NCBI RefSeq assembly: GCF_004310335.1
Contig: NZ_SIRS01000007.1
Coordinates: forward strand, 173,719 to 237,718
Direction of reading: 5' to 3'
From: Hyunsoonleella pacifica
Lineage (GTDB): Bacteria; Bacteroidota; Bacteroidia; Flavobacteriales; Flavobacteriaceae
Length of the DNA: 64,000 nucleotides
Numbering within the stretch: position 1 is the first letter of the stretch; the number at the start of each line of letters is the position of its first letter. Shown piece after piece: positions 11,543-19,975 of this stretch. The notes beneath the pieces are model-generated. The model was not told where the DNA came from and did not search any database. It worked only from the letters and a program-made list of their open reading frames with translations. A program made the translations under genes and the position numbers.

Positions 11543-14500
11543 ATGAAGAATTTTACCATTACCATTATATTGGTATCGTCTCTCTTTTCTTATACTCAAA
11601 AAACTTTTGCGCAGATACACTTACCGCCTAGTTGTGGTGAGAACTTTACATTAGATTGGGCTTCTACGCCATCTGCAAGTAACGAATATAATTGGGCTCC
11701 TGATGGAGCTTTTACAAATACCTATACCAACGTAGATAACTCAGGTATTGACTTCACAATAACATTTACCGGAGAAACAAGTACACTTGGTAGCTGGGGA
11801 GGTCAGACACCAAGAGTTGGAACATCAGCAAGTGGAGGTACAACTGAAAATTTAGATCTATATACTACTGGCTTTTCATCCACAGGAATTACATGTACTA
11901 TTACATTTAGTTCCCCCATTTATGCTCTATCTTTTGATCTTTTACATGTTAATGCAGGAGGAGGGCATGGAGATATGTACACCATAAGTGCTACTACAGT
12001 CTCAGGAGGAACTATTTATCCAACTTTTACAAATTCTGCAACACCATCTTACACCTCAAATAATACAACTGGCGTTGTTGACGCCAATGCTTCTTCTACA
12101 ACAGGAACTAACGCAATGGTAGGGGTTAACTTTTCTGACTCAGATTACATTACAAGTGTTAGCTTTTTATGGGAAGATTGTAGTTCTTGTTCTACATCTA
12201 GAATTCACGGTTCTGGTTTAGGCGACTTTAGTTTTTGTATTCCACAAACATTAGATTTTGATGGCGTTAACGATTACATCAGTAGAAGTGCTTTTTTAGG
12301 AGGTAAATCTGAAGTTACTATGATGACATGGTTTAAAATGGATTCTAGTTCAGACGGAGGAGAAATTATGGGACAACGTAATTTTAGATTATTTGTAGAC
12401 TCAAATAAGAGACTTAAGGGTTTTATGAGTACAAATCTTGGATCAGAATTAGATTCTCCAGATATTTCAGAAGCATTACTAAGTGATAACATATGGTATC
12501 ATGCTGCTTTAACATTCAACAACGTATCTGGAACTTTCGAATTATTTTTAAATGGCACCAGTATTTATAACTATACAACCCCAGCTCTAATCGGAGTATC
12601 AATAAATAATCTTAGTGACTGGAATTCAAATCATGATTTTGAAATTGGAAGGAATACTTATAATGACAATAATTATTTTGAAGGATCCATATATGAATGT
12701 AGGGTTTATGATAAAGCACTTACTTTAGAACAACTACACAGACAAATTAACCAGGAAATTGAAAATAATGATGGAAATGTAAGAGGAACTGTAATACCTA
12801 AAGACATTGAAGATTTATCTTGGAGTGATCTAATTTTATATTACAAAATGGGCATTATTGATACTGGTTACACTCCAGATGATTCAAATTCCAATGTAGA
12901 TGGACAGTTGCATAATATGAGGACCTATCAAGAATACACTGCACCTTTACCTTATGTTACCACTACATCTTGCAGTGGTAATTGGAATAATTCCAATAAT
13001 TGGGAACATGGAAGTGTTTGGGATATTCACAGCATACCTCCAGATTGTGCAATAGTACATATACAAGGTAGCTTAGAAATAGACGAAAATATAAACACTG
13101 TAGGAATGATAATTGATAGCGGAGCCACTCTTGATGTAACAAATAGCTCTGGTTTATTCAATAGTTGGTATTTAAAGCTCGATGGGAAAATAGATTTAGA
13201 AGGCGAATCTCAACTCGTTCAACAAGAAGATAGTAGTTTAGATCCTACTAGTAGTGGTAGCTTAGAAAAAGATCAGCAAGGTACTGCAGATACCTACACT
13301 TATAACTATTGGTCGTCTCCTGTTGGTAGAACCAATAATTCCTCTAATAATAATGACTACAATGTAACTGATATTTTTACTAATGTTAATTTTTTAAGCT
13401 CTGGATACAATGGCACTGCATCTCCTTTAGGTATTGCAGATTACTGGATTTGGAAGTTTAATAACAGACTTAGTGACGATTATGCTTCATGGCAACATGT
13501 GAGGCAGTCTGGTACTCTCAAATCTGGCGAGGGGTTCACTATGAAAGGTCCAGGAAGTGGAAGTATTAGCGACGAACAAAATTACATACTTGAAGGCAAG
13601 CCTAATAATGGAGATATTGATTTAGACATAAGTGCTGGGAATGACTATTTAGTAGGTAACCCCTATCCATCTGCCATAGATGCAGAACAATTTATATTAG
13701 ATAATGGCGCTACAATAGCTGGACCTGGTTCAACAACAGGAACACTGTACTTTTGGGAACACTGGGGAGGTAATTCTCATATAGCAAACGAATATCAAGG
13801 TGGTTATGCTACTTATTCTCTAGCAGGAGGAGTTCCCGCGGCCGCTATTGGCACAACAGATCCTGATGTTGCTTCTGGTGGCACACCTACAAAAATACCA
13901 GGGAGGTATATTCCTGTTGGTCAAGGCTTTTTTGTAACCGCTGAAGCTACTGGTACCATTAAGTTTAATAACGCACAGCGTGTATTTCAAGTTGAAGATG
14001 GTAGTAACTCCCTATTTGTTAAAGGTCAAAACTCCAAAAAGACAAGTAAAAATGAAAGTTCTAAGGTAGCAGATTCAAGAATGAGGATTAGAATTGGGTT
14101 TAACTCCACCAACACCTTAAGAAGACAAATATTACTTACTGCAGATCCAAATGCATCAAAAAATGTAGACTGGGGATATGACTCCAAATATATTGATACT
14201 CAAATAGACGACATGTATTGGATGATAAATAATGAAAAATTTGTAATTCAAGCCCTAGATACCATTACAGACCAAACCATAATACCATTAGGCATACACG
14301 TAAAAGAAGCTGGACTTAACAGCGTTATTATTGATGAACTAGAAAACATACCTGATAACTTGGATATTTATTTACACGATAAAGAACTAGGGATACACCA
14401 CAACCTGAAAGTTGCTGGCATATACGAAACACAATTAACAGCAGGTGAGCACCTAAGCCGATTTGAAATTACATTTTCAAAATCTCAAACACTAAGTAAT

Positions 14501-14758
14501 GATGATTTTAAAACTGTTAAAAATATTGATGTATTATATTCTAACGAACAAGAAAGTATCGTAATAAACAATCCAGAATTTCATCTCATAACATCTGTAG
14601 AGATATTTAATATCCTTGGGCAGTCTTTATTCAAATTACAGCCAAATTCTAGTGAAGATAGTATTAGATATAAAATTCCAAAAAACATAGCTGGAAACTA
14701 TGTTTTAAGTATCGAAACAGATCTAGGTAAAATATCTAAAAAAATAGCGATAAAATAG
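11543..14758 (+). CDS. Secreted LamG-domain protein with T9SS tail, paralogue B
   Basis: A 1071-aa paralogue of the previous gene with the same order of parts: signal peptide (~1-24, ending KTFAQ), N-terminal domain with CSSC, LamG domain (~235-415; LDFDGVNDYI, IMGQRNFRLF), shared C-terminal half ([38 protein letters not shown]) and a sorting domain (EIFNILGQSLF). Export through the T9SS and surface attachment are expected. Why two near-copies are kept is unknown; different ligand preference or phase/gene conversion are possible. It is followed by a terminator shared with the convergent hisS. Confidence 0.88.
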   Translation: MKNFTITIILVSSLFSYTQKTFAQIHLPPSCGENFTLDWASTPSASNEYNWAPDGAFTNTYTNVDNSGIDFTITFTGETSTLGSWGGQTPRVGTSASGGTTENLDLYTTGFSSTGITCTITFSSPIYALSFDLLHVNAGGGHGDMYTISATTVSGGTIYPTFTNSATPSYTSNNTTGVVDANASSTTGTNAMVGVNFSDSDYITSVSFLWEDCSSCSTSRIHGSGLGDFSFCIPQTLDFDGVNDYISRSAFLGGKSEVTMMTWFKMDSSSDGGEIMGQRNFRLFVDSNKRLKGFMSTNLGSELDSPDISEALLSDNIWYHAALTFNNVSGTFELFLNGTSIYNYTTPALIGVSINNLSDWNSNHDFEIGRNTYNDNNYFEGSIYECRVYDKALTLEQLHRQINQEIENNDGNVRGTVIPKDIEDLSWSDLILYYKMGIIDTGYTPDDSNSNVDGQLHNMRTYQEYTAPLPYVTTTSCSGNWNNSNNWEHGSVWDIHSIPPDCAIVHIQGSLEIDENINTVGMIIDSGATLDVTNSSGLFNSWYLKLDGKIDLEGESQLVQQEDSSLDPTSSGSLEKDQQGTADTYTYNYWSSPVGRTNNSSNNNDYNVTDIFTNVNFLSSGYNGTASPLGIADYWIWKFNNRLSDDYASWQHVRQSGTLKSGEGFTMKGPGSGSISDEQNYILEGKPNNGDIDLDISAGNDYLVGNPYPSAIDAEQFILDNGATIAGPGSTTGTLYFWEHWGGNSHIANEYQGGYATYSLAGGVPAAAIGTTDPDVASGGTPTKIPGRYIPVGQGFFVTAEATGTIKFNNAQRVFQVEDGSNSLFVKGQNSKKTSKNESSKVADSRMRIRIGFNSTNTLRRQILLTADPNASKNVDWGYDSKYIDTQIDDMYWMINNEKFVIQALDTITDQTIIPLGIHVKEAGLNSVIIDELENIPDNLDIYLHDKELGIHHNLKVAGIYETQLTAGEHLSRFEITFSKSQTLSNDDFKTVKNIDVLYSNEQESIVINNPEFHLITSVEIFNILGQSLFKLQPNSSEDSIRYKIPKNIAGNYVLSIETDLGKISKKIAIK

Positions 14759-14808
14759 TTGTTTGAGTTAGTCTCATTAACCCAAATCTAATTTCAAAAA
14801 AGACTATT

Positions 14809-16206
14809 TCAAGTCCTGAACTGACCTTCAGGACTTCTTTTTATACTAGAAATTAATGCATCTAAAGCGACTTTCTCTTGTACACCCGTTTTCATATTCT
14901 TTAGTGTATACGTACTTGAATTGATCTCCTGATCTCCAACCAATACTACAAAAGGAATCTCTCGCCTATTAGCGTGTGTCATCTGTTTTTTCATTTTAGC
15001 AGCATCTGGATACAATTCTGCGTGTATACCTTGTTCTCGAAGTTGCTTTATAGCCTTTAAACTAAATAGAGCTTCTTTATTACCAAAGTTGATGAATAAA
15101 ACCTCTACATTTTTAGAAACAGTTTCTGGAAACAAGTTTAATTCTTCAAGTACTAAATAAATACGATCCAAACCAAAACTGATACCTACACCACTCATAT
15201 TAGGCATTCCAAAAATCCCAGTAAGGTCATCATAACGTCCTCCGCCACCAATAGAACCCATTTTCACACCCTCTGGAGCTGCAACTTCAAAAATTGCACC
15301 TGTATAGTAATTAAGTCCTCTTGCTAGAGTTACATCTAGTTGTAACTTAGCTGTTTTTAAGCCTAACACAGAAATGGCGTTATTTATAAATTCTAATTCC
15401 TCAATCCCTTTTTTACCTTCTTCAGAAATAGATAAAATAGCTTTTAAACTATCAATTTGAGATTCGAAATTACCAGAGATAGAAAACAAAGGTGCCAATT
15501 TATCTATTCCAGATTGTGGTATACCTTTACCTAACATCTCTTGTTTTACCTTCTCCTCTCCTATTTTATCAAGCTTATCTAGAGCAACAGTAAAATCAAT
15601 CAATTTATCACTTGCACCAATAACTTCTGCTATTCCTGAAAGGATTTTACGGTTATTAATTTTAATCGTAACACCATCAAGTTTTAATGCTGAAAATACA
15701 GTATCATACAGCTGAATAAACTCTACTTCTTGCCATAAAGAATCACTTCCCACCACATCAGCATCACATTGGTAAAACTCTCTAAAACGTCCTTTTTGAG
15801 GTCTATCAGCACGCCAAACAGGTTGAACTTGATAACGTTTAAAAGGAAATTCTATATCGTTTTGGTGTTGTACAACGTAACGGGCAAAAGGTACTGTTAG
15901 GTCGTAACGGAGAGCCTTTTCAGAAATACTTGATGTCAAAGTATTCGAGTCTTTCTCAGAATATGCCTTTTCATTTGCTTTTGACAAGTAATCTCCAGAA
16001 TTCAAAATTTTAAAAATCAAACGGTCGCCTTCATCTCCATACTTACCCATCAACGTATTAGAGTTTTCAAAACTTGGCGTTTCAATAGGTTGAAATCCAA
16101 ATGTTTCAAACGCACTGCGAACTGTACTAAAAATGTAGTTACGCTTTGCTACCTGCTCTGGGTTAAAATCTCTTGTACCTTTTGGAATGGATGGTTTTTG
16201 TGCCAT
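14809..16206 (-). CDS. hisS: Histidyl-tRNA synthetase
   Basis: A 465-aa class II aminoacyl-tRNA synthetase that charges tRNA-His. Motif 2 ([15 protein letters not shown]), the histidine-specific motifs ([10 protein letters not shown] and [12 protein letters not shown]) and the N-terminal start PKGTRDF are all present. The C-terminal anticodon-binding domain ([18 protein letters not shown]) is complete. The length fits the Bacteroidota form. The ATG at 16206 is directly preceded by a small palindrome (CCTGC/GCAGG, 16214-16227). Confidence 0.97.
   Translation of the reverse strand: MAQKPSIPKGTRDFNPEQVAKRNYIFSTVRSAFETFGFQPIETPSFENSNTLMGKYGDEGDRLIFKILNSGDYLSKANEKAYSEKDSNTLTSSISEKALRYDLTVPFARYVVQHQNDIEFPFKRYQVQPVWRADRPQKGRFREFYQCDADVVGSDSLWQEVEFIQLYDTVFSALKLDGVTIKINNRKILSGIAEVIGASDKLIDFTVALDKLDKIGEEKVKQEMLGKGIPQSGIDKLAPLFSISGNFESQIDSLKAILSISEEGKKGIEELEFINNAISVLGLKTAKLQLDVTLARGLNYYTGAIFEVAAPEGVKMGSIGGGGRYDDLTGIFGMPNMSGVGISFGLDRIYLVLEELNLFPETVSKNVEVLFINFGNKEALFSLKAIKQLREQGIHAELYPDAAKMKKQMTHANRREIPFVVLVGDQEINSSTYTLKNMKTGVQEKVALDALISSIKRSPEGQFRT
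14811..14842. terminator. Bidirectional terminator between the LamG gene and hisS
   Basis: A perfect 10-bp stem (AAGTCCTGAA at 14811-14820 with 14827-14836) has T-rich sequence on both outer sides. The hairpin overlaps the last codons and stop of hisS. Confidence 0.8.
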
Positions 16207-16336
16207 ATTACTGCCTGCTACCGCAGGTATTTGTTTTAGTTTTTACTCCGCATCATACTAGTTAATTTATGATGAAGAGCAACAAAAATAATAGATTATC
16301 TTGAAATAAATTACTGCCCATGCAGGAATGACAGAA

Positions 16337-16807
16337 CTAATTAATCAAATTATCAAAATAATGATACAACTCACCTTTGGTTATAGATGCACCTTGTTCA
16401 ATCATCTTAAATTTATCCAGATTTTTATCTTCTGAATAGTCTTTGTCTGCCTGTAAAAACTCTACACTATCGTCCATTAAGTTTTCACGCAACCAGCTAT
16501 AACCTTCTTTGGTGGTAATGTCAATACTATCATTCTTAACATTAACTACAATAGCATGCATCTTTTCTTCTCTTAAATTGAATAAATACATGTGTTGCGG
16601 TGCAAAATGCTCTAAATATTCTGCTTTGTTTAATACACCTTCCCAAATTAAATCACTAAAAACATCCAGTTCCATTTCAGCAACTTCAGGCTTATTTGCT
16701 TTTAAATTAGCCCATTCATCAGCAGTTATAGATTGTGTTGCTAAAAAGTTGATGAATTCTTGGTGTAATTCTTCAAACTGTTCTTTTGTTAGTCTTCTAT
16801 ACTTCAT
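16337..16807 (-). CDS. Conserved flavobacterial protein, probably DUF6495
   Basis: A 156-aa soluble, acidic protein with no signal peptide or membrane segment. From memory, the N-terminus (KYRRLTKEQFEELHQEFINF) matches a flavobacterial family of unknown function, DUF6495. No catalytic motif was seen. It sits between hisS and a GDPD lipoprotein gene on the same strand and could be cotranscribed with either. Function unknown. Confidence 0.7.
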   Translation of the reverse strand: MKYRRLTKEQFEELHQEFINFLATQSITADEWANLKANKPEVAEMELDVFSDLIWEGVLNKAEYLEHFAPQHMYLFNLREEKMHAIVVNVKNDSIDITTKEGYSWLRENLMDDSVEFLQADKDYSEDKNLDKFKMIEQGASITKGELYHYFDNLIN

Positions 16808-16853
16808 ATTTCTAAATAATTGTCCTAAATGGAGAAATTATAGTATTAATATC

Positions 16854-17741
16854 TTAATTATTAATAGCTGCTGCTACTTCAAATGGTCTATCCGTTGCTA
16901 TAACATCTACACCTTTGCTTATCCAAAAATTATACAGAGAATCTCCTTTTGTCTCTGCACGTTTGTCTAAATTACCTAAAGTACCTAATATAGTTTTTAT
17001 ACCATAACTATGGATTTTAGTGTATAACGAATCTGGCGACATACGTGTTCCTGTAAATGCTATCATATTTTTAGTTGGAATTGCTGAATGTAATAACCAA
17101 TTAAATTCTTGAAAATTTCTAGCCGATACAGATAATAATAAATTAGGTGCTGCTGCATTAGCCAATTCTGCCTGTCTTACATCATAAGTTATAATGATTG
17201 AAATGTCTTCTGCATTCTCTTTTTTAATACTATTAACTGCATCTTCCAAATCTACATCTCGTTTAATATCTATAGTTAATATTACGCCATTATCTTTAGC
17301 CCATTTTAAGACATTTTCAAATTTGGGAACTTTAAACTTGGTTTCGTTACCAAAATCGTCTTCTAAATTAAAACTAGCTAGTTGCTTAAATGTAAAATTT
17401 GCTATATCGCCTTTACCAGTAGTTGTTCTATCTAAAGTATTATCATGCATTAGCACCAAAACATTATCCTTGGTTTTAGCTACATCAATTTCAAAAATAG
17501 CACCATGTATACTATCATTAATATACTTTAAGGTTTCTAAACAATTCTCTGGATAATTTTCAACACCCTTTCCTCCTCGATGTACACTTATTAATGGCTT
17601 AGCTTTTGGATTATACTTAAAAGTTTCCAGTAAAACCGATGGTATATTTTCATTTTCAGTAATAACACGTTTTTGTTTTGCTTTTACATCTTTACATGAA
17701 AAACAAATAAATACTAATAAAATGATGATTACTTTCTTCAT
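16854..17741 (-). CDS. Glycerophosphodiester phosphodiesterase family lipoprotein
   Basis: A 295-aa protein with a lipoprotein signal peptide (Cys16 in the context FSC). The GDPD domain covers most of the rest: HRGG and ENCLET near residues 54-66, the metal ligand pair in FEIDV, and MHDNTLDRTTTG. The family hydrolyses glycerophosphodiesters to an alcohol plus glycerol-3-phosphate in a metal-dependent TIM barrel. Here it would act in the periplasm, salvaging lipid-derived phosphate and glycerol. Distal residues (DIKRD, TDRP) are also conserved. The substrate is not known. Confidence 0.88.
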   Translation of the reverse strand: MKKVIIILLVFICFSCKDVKAKQKRVITENENIPSVLLETFKYNPKAKPLISVHRGGKGVENYPENCLETLKYINDSIHGAIFEIDVAKTKDNVLVLMHDNTLDRTTTGKGDIANFTFKQLASFNLEDDFGNETKFKVPKFENVLKWAKDNGVILTIDIKRDVDLEDAVNSIKKENAEDISIIITYDVRQAELANAAAPNLLLSVSARNFQEFNWLLHSAIPTKNMIAFTGTRMSPDSLYTKIHSYGIKTILGTLGNLDKRAETKGDSLYNFWISKGVDVIATDRPFEVAAAINN

Positions 17742-17824
17742 TATTGCATTTGAATTTATATTCTCATTTCCAAAGAGTTTACAACCCTAATTATTCTTCA
17801 TTATAAGTTTCCTATTACTTTTAA

Positions 17825-17860
17825 CAAAAAAACCGCTTAGAGTGTATCCAAACGGTTTTA
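17825..17860 (-). terminator. Terminator of the rpsF-rpsR-rplI operon
   Basis: Read on the minus strand, AAAACCG and CGGTTTT pair around a 17-nt loop and are followed by a run of T, about 20 bp after the rplI stop. Confidence 0.7.
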
Positions 17861-17880
17861 AATATATAAGAATTTTGAAA

Positions 17881-18333
17881 TTACTTAGCTTGTGCTACAA
17901 CTTCAAATGGTAATTCTACAGACACTTCTCTGTGTAAACGAATAGTAGCATTGTACTGCCCTAAGCGCTTTACGTTTCCACCAGCAACAGAGATGAATTT
18001 TTTATCTATCGCATGTCCTTCTTTTTCAAGAGCAGCAGCTAAATCAATGTTGTTTACAGAACCAAATAACTTATCGCCTGCACCAACTTTTGAAGCTATT
18101 TTAACTTCTAATACCTTAATTGCTTCTGCAGTTTTATTAGCATCTTCAACTATTTTCTTCTCTTTAAATGCTCTTTGTTTCAAGTTTTCTGCCAAAACTT
18201 TTTTAGCAGATGGCGTAGCTATAACTGCATGCCCTTGAGGAATTAAATAATTTCTACCATAACCGTTCTTAACTGTTACAATGTCGTCTTTAAATCCTAA
18301 ATTTTCAACGTCTTGTTTTAATATAAGTTCCAT
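17881..18333 (-). CDS. rplI: 50S ribosomal protein bL9
   Basis: A 150-aa protein of normal length. The N-terminal RNA-binding domain (MELILKQDVENLGFKDDIVTVKNGYGRNYLIPQG region) is followed by the long connecting helix and C-terminal domain. It is the last gene of the conserved rpsF-rpsR-rplI operon and ends at a hairpin terminator. Confidence 0.97.
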   Translation of the reverse strand: MELILKQDVENLGFKDDIVTVKNGYGRNYLIPQGHAVIATPSAKKVLAENLKQRAFKEKKIVEDANKTAEAIKVLEVKIASKVGAGDKLFGSVNNIDLAAALEKEGHAIDKKFISVAGGNVKRLGQYNATIRLHREVSVELPFEVVAQAK

Positions 18334-18346
18334 TGTTATGATTGTT

Positions 18347-18643
18347 TTATTTTAATAAATCTGCAACGTATGGCATTAATGCTAAATGACGTGCTCTTTT
18401 CACAGCAACAGACACTTTACGTTGGTATTTTAATGATGTTCCTGTTAAACGTCTTGGTAAAATTTTACCTTGTTCGTTTACGAACTTTAATAAGAAATCT
18501 GGATCTTTATAATCGATATATTTAATACCTGATTTTTTAAAACGACAGTATTTCTTTTGCTTGTTAGTCTCTATATTAAGCGGAGTTAAATATCTAATTT
18601 CTCCGTCTTTTTTTCCTTTTGCTTGTTGATCTATTGATGCCAT
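18347..18643 (-). CDS. rpsR: 30S ribosomal protein bS18
   Basis: A 98-aa protein with the characteristic core [18 protein letters not shown] and [18 protein letters not shown]. The N-terminal tail is longer than in Enterobacteria, as usual in Bacteroidota. It lies 2 bp after rpsF and 13 bp before rplI, so it is cotranscribed. It binds bS6 in the platform of the small subunit. Confidence 0.97.
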   Translation of the reverse strand: MASIDQQAKGKKDGEIRYLTPLNIETNKQKKYCRFKKSGIKYIDYKDPDFLLKFVNEQGKILPRRLTGTSLKYQRKVSVAVKRARHLALMPYVADLLK

Positions 18644-18645
18644 AA

Positions 18646-18984
18646 TTAAGCTTTAGCGTTAAGTTTTTCTCTTCTTCTTTCTGCCCAAGCTACTGCGTGC
18701 TTGTCTAATTTCACTGTTAAGTAACGCATGAAACGCTCATCACGTCTAAACTCAACTTCTAATTGATCGATAGCTTCTCCTGCTACTTGATACTCAAATA
18801 AGTGATAAAAACCACTCTTTTTGTTCTGGATAGGGTATGCTAATTTTTTTAGTCCCCAATCTTCTTTTGATATCATCTTAGCACCTTTAGAAACGAGATA
18901 ATCCTCGTATTTCTTTACTGTTTCCTTTATCTGATCTTCAGATAAAACGGGATTTAAGATGAAAACAGTTTCATAATGATTCAT
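18646..18984 (-). CDS. rpsF: 30S ribosomal protein bS6
   Basis: A 112-aa protein opening with [17 protein letters not shown] and holding the typical ferredoxin-like fold residues ([34 protein letters not shown]). It is the first gene of the three-gene ribosomal operon, with a well-formed promoter about 30 bp upstream. Confidence 0.97.
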   Translation of the reverse strand: MNHYETVFILNPVLSEDQIKETVKKYEDYLVSKGAKMISKEDWGLKKLAYPIQNKKSGFYHLFEYQVAGEAIDQLEVEFRRDERFMRYLTVKLDKHAVAWAERRREKLNAKA

Positions 18985-19015
18985 AAAAATCTATTTTATT
19001 GTTAAAAATTGGCTG

Positions 19016-19045
19016 CAAAAATAACCATTTTTTACTATATTACAA
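19016..19045 (-). promoter_or_regulatory. Promoter of the rpsF operon
   Basis: On the minus strand, TTG (19045-19043) and TATTTTTG (19023-19016) are separated by 19 bp. This is a full match to the Bacteroidota consensus, with a leader of roughly 25 nt. Confidence 0.7.
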
Positions 19046-19121
19046 CACTTTCTCAGCATTAAATTAATAGTGTTTTTAAAATGTTAATATTATGTTAAAA
19101 TCAACAGTTTACCGATGATTT

Positions 19122-19152
19122 TTGGTTTTTAGCGGAATTTATCGTACTATTG
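19122..19152 (+). promoter_or_regulatory. Possible promoter of the LytTR regulator
   Basis: TTG (19122-19124) and TACTATTG (19145-19152) lie 20 bp apart. The second box has one mismatch to TAnnTTTG. Confidence 0.4.
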
Positions 19153-19184
19153 TCGATATCTTAACCGAAATAATATAAAATGTT

Positions 19185-19880
19185 ATGACTTTAAACTGTG
19201 TAGTAGTAGACGATTCAGCGATACAACGTCTCTCTATTGTTAAGTTAGTCGAAAATCATCCTTCACTTAACTTAATAGCTGAGTACAGTAGCGCACTCGA
19301 AACAAAAAATGGTTTAAATACGCATCAAGTAGACTTAATCTTTTTAGACATTGAAATGCCAGTGCTAAATGGTTTTGAACTTTTAGACGTATTAAACAAA
19401 AAACCTCAAATTATCTTTGTAACCGGTAAAACTGAATATGCTTTTAAAGCATTTAATTATGATGCTACCGATTATTTACACAAACCAATTACTAAAGAAC
19501 GTTTTAACACATCTGTTGAAAAAGCTCTTGAACAACATAAATTAACCCTTGACTTCACAGAAGAAGAAGGCGAGCATATTTTTGTAAAGAGTAACCTTAA
19601 AAAACGTAAAGTTTACATAAAGGATATTAAATGGATAGAAGCTCTTGGCGATTATGTAAAATTAGTTACCGAAGAAACAAGTTTAGTAGTATTGTCTACA
19701 ATGAAAGCTTTTGAGGCAGAATTGCCAGAAAACAAATTTTTAAGAATCCACAAATCTTACATTGTTAATCTTGATAAAATTGACAGATTTAATAGTAAAA
19801 ATGTGGAAGTTGGTGCTTACGAAATACCGTTAAGCCGAAACAAAAAGACGCAATTGGTTGATGCTTTAAATAATATTTAG
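19185..19880 (+). CDS. LytTR-type response regulator (orphan)
   Basis: A 231-aa protein. The receiver domain (~1-120) has the acidic pair DD at 9-10, the phosphoacceptor Asp55 (FLDIEMP) and the KP motif (HKPIT). A LytTR DNA-binding domain follows (~130-231; IFVKSNLKKRKVYIKDIKWIEA region, RIHKSYIVNL). LytTR proteins bind paired direct repeats about 21 bp apart. No histidine kinase lies beside it, so its partner is elsewhere. Targets are unknown; a candidate is discussed in the findings. It is divergent from the ribosomal operon. Confidence 0.93.
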   Translation: MTLNCVVVDDSAIQRLSIVKLVENHPSLNLIAEYSSALETKNGLNTHQVDLIFLDIEMPVLNGFELLDVLNKKPQIIFVTGKTEYAFKAFNYDATDYLHKPITKERFNTSVEKALEQHKLTLDFTEEEGEHIFVKSNLKKRKVYIKDIKWIEALGDYVKLVTEETSLVVLSTMKAFEAELPENKFLRIHKSYIVNLDKIDRFNSKNVEVGAYEIPLSRNKKTQLVDALNNI

Positions 19881-19944
19881 ACCTTAATAGGTTATTGTCA
19901 AACTGAACTAACAATTACAGTTTATAAAAATTATTTTAACTCAT

Positions 19945-19966
19945 ATTCTGGAAGAACCTTCAGAAT
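19945..19966. repeat. Short palindrome between convergent genes
   Basis: ATTCTG and CAGAAT flank an inner GAAG/CTT pairing between the LytTR gene and priA. There is no T-tract. It resembles the short dispersed palindromes seen elsewhere in the window and may slow or end transcription from both sides. Confidence 0.45.
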
Positions 19967-19975
19967 GATAGACTA

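Noticed and set aside
16509-16970. Cys-rich 153-codon ORF on the plus strand.
   Set aside because: It is antisense to the DUF6495-type gene and crosses into the GDPD gene; its composition mirrors the opposite strand.
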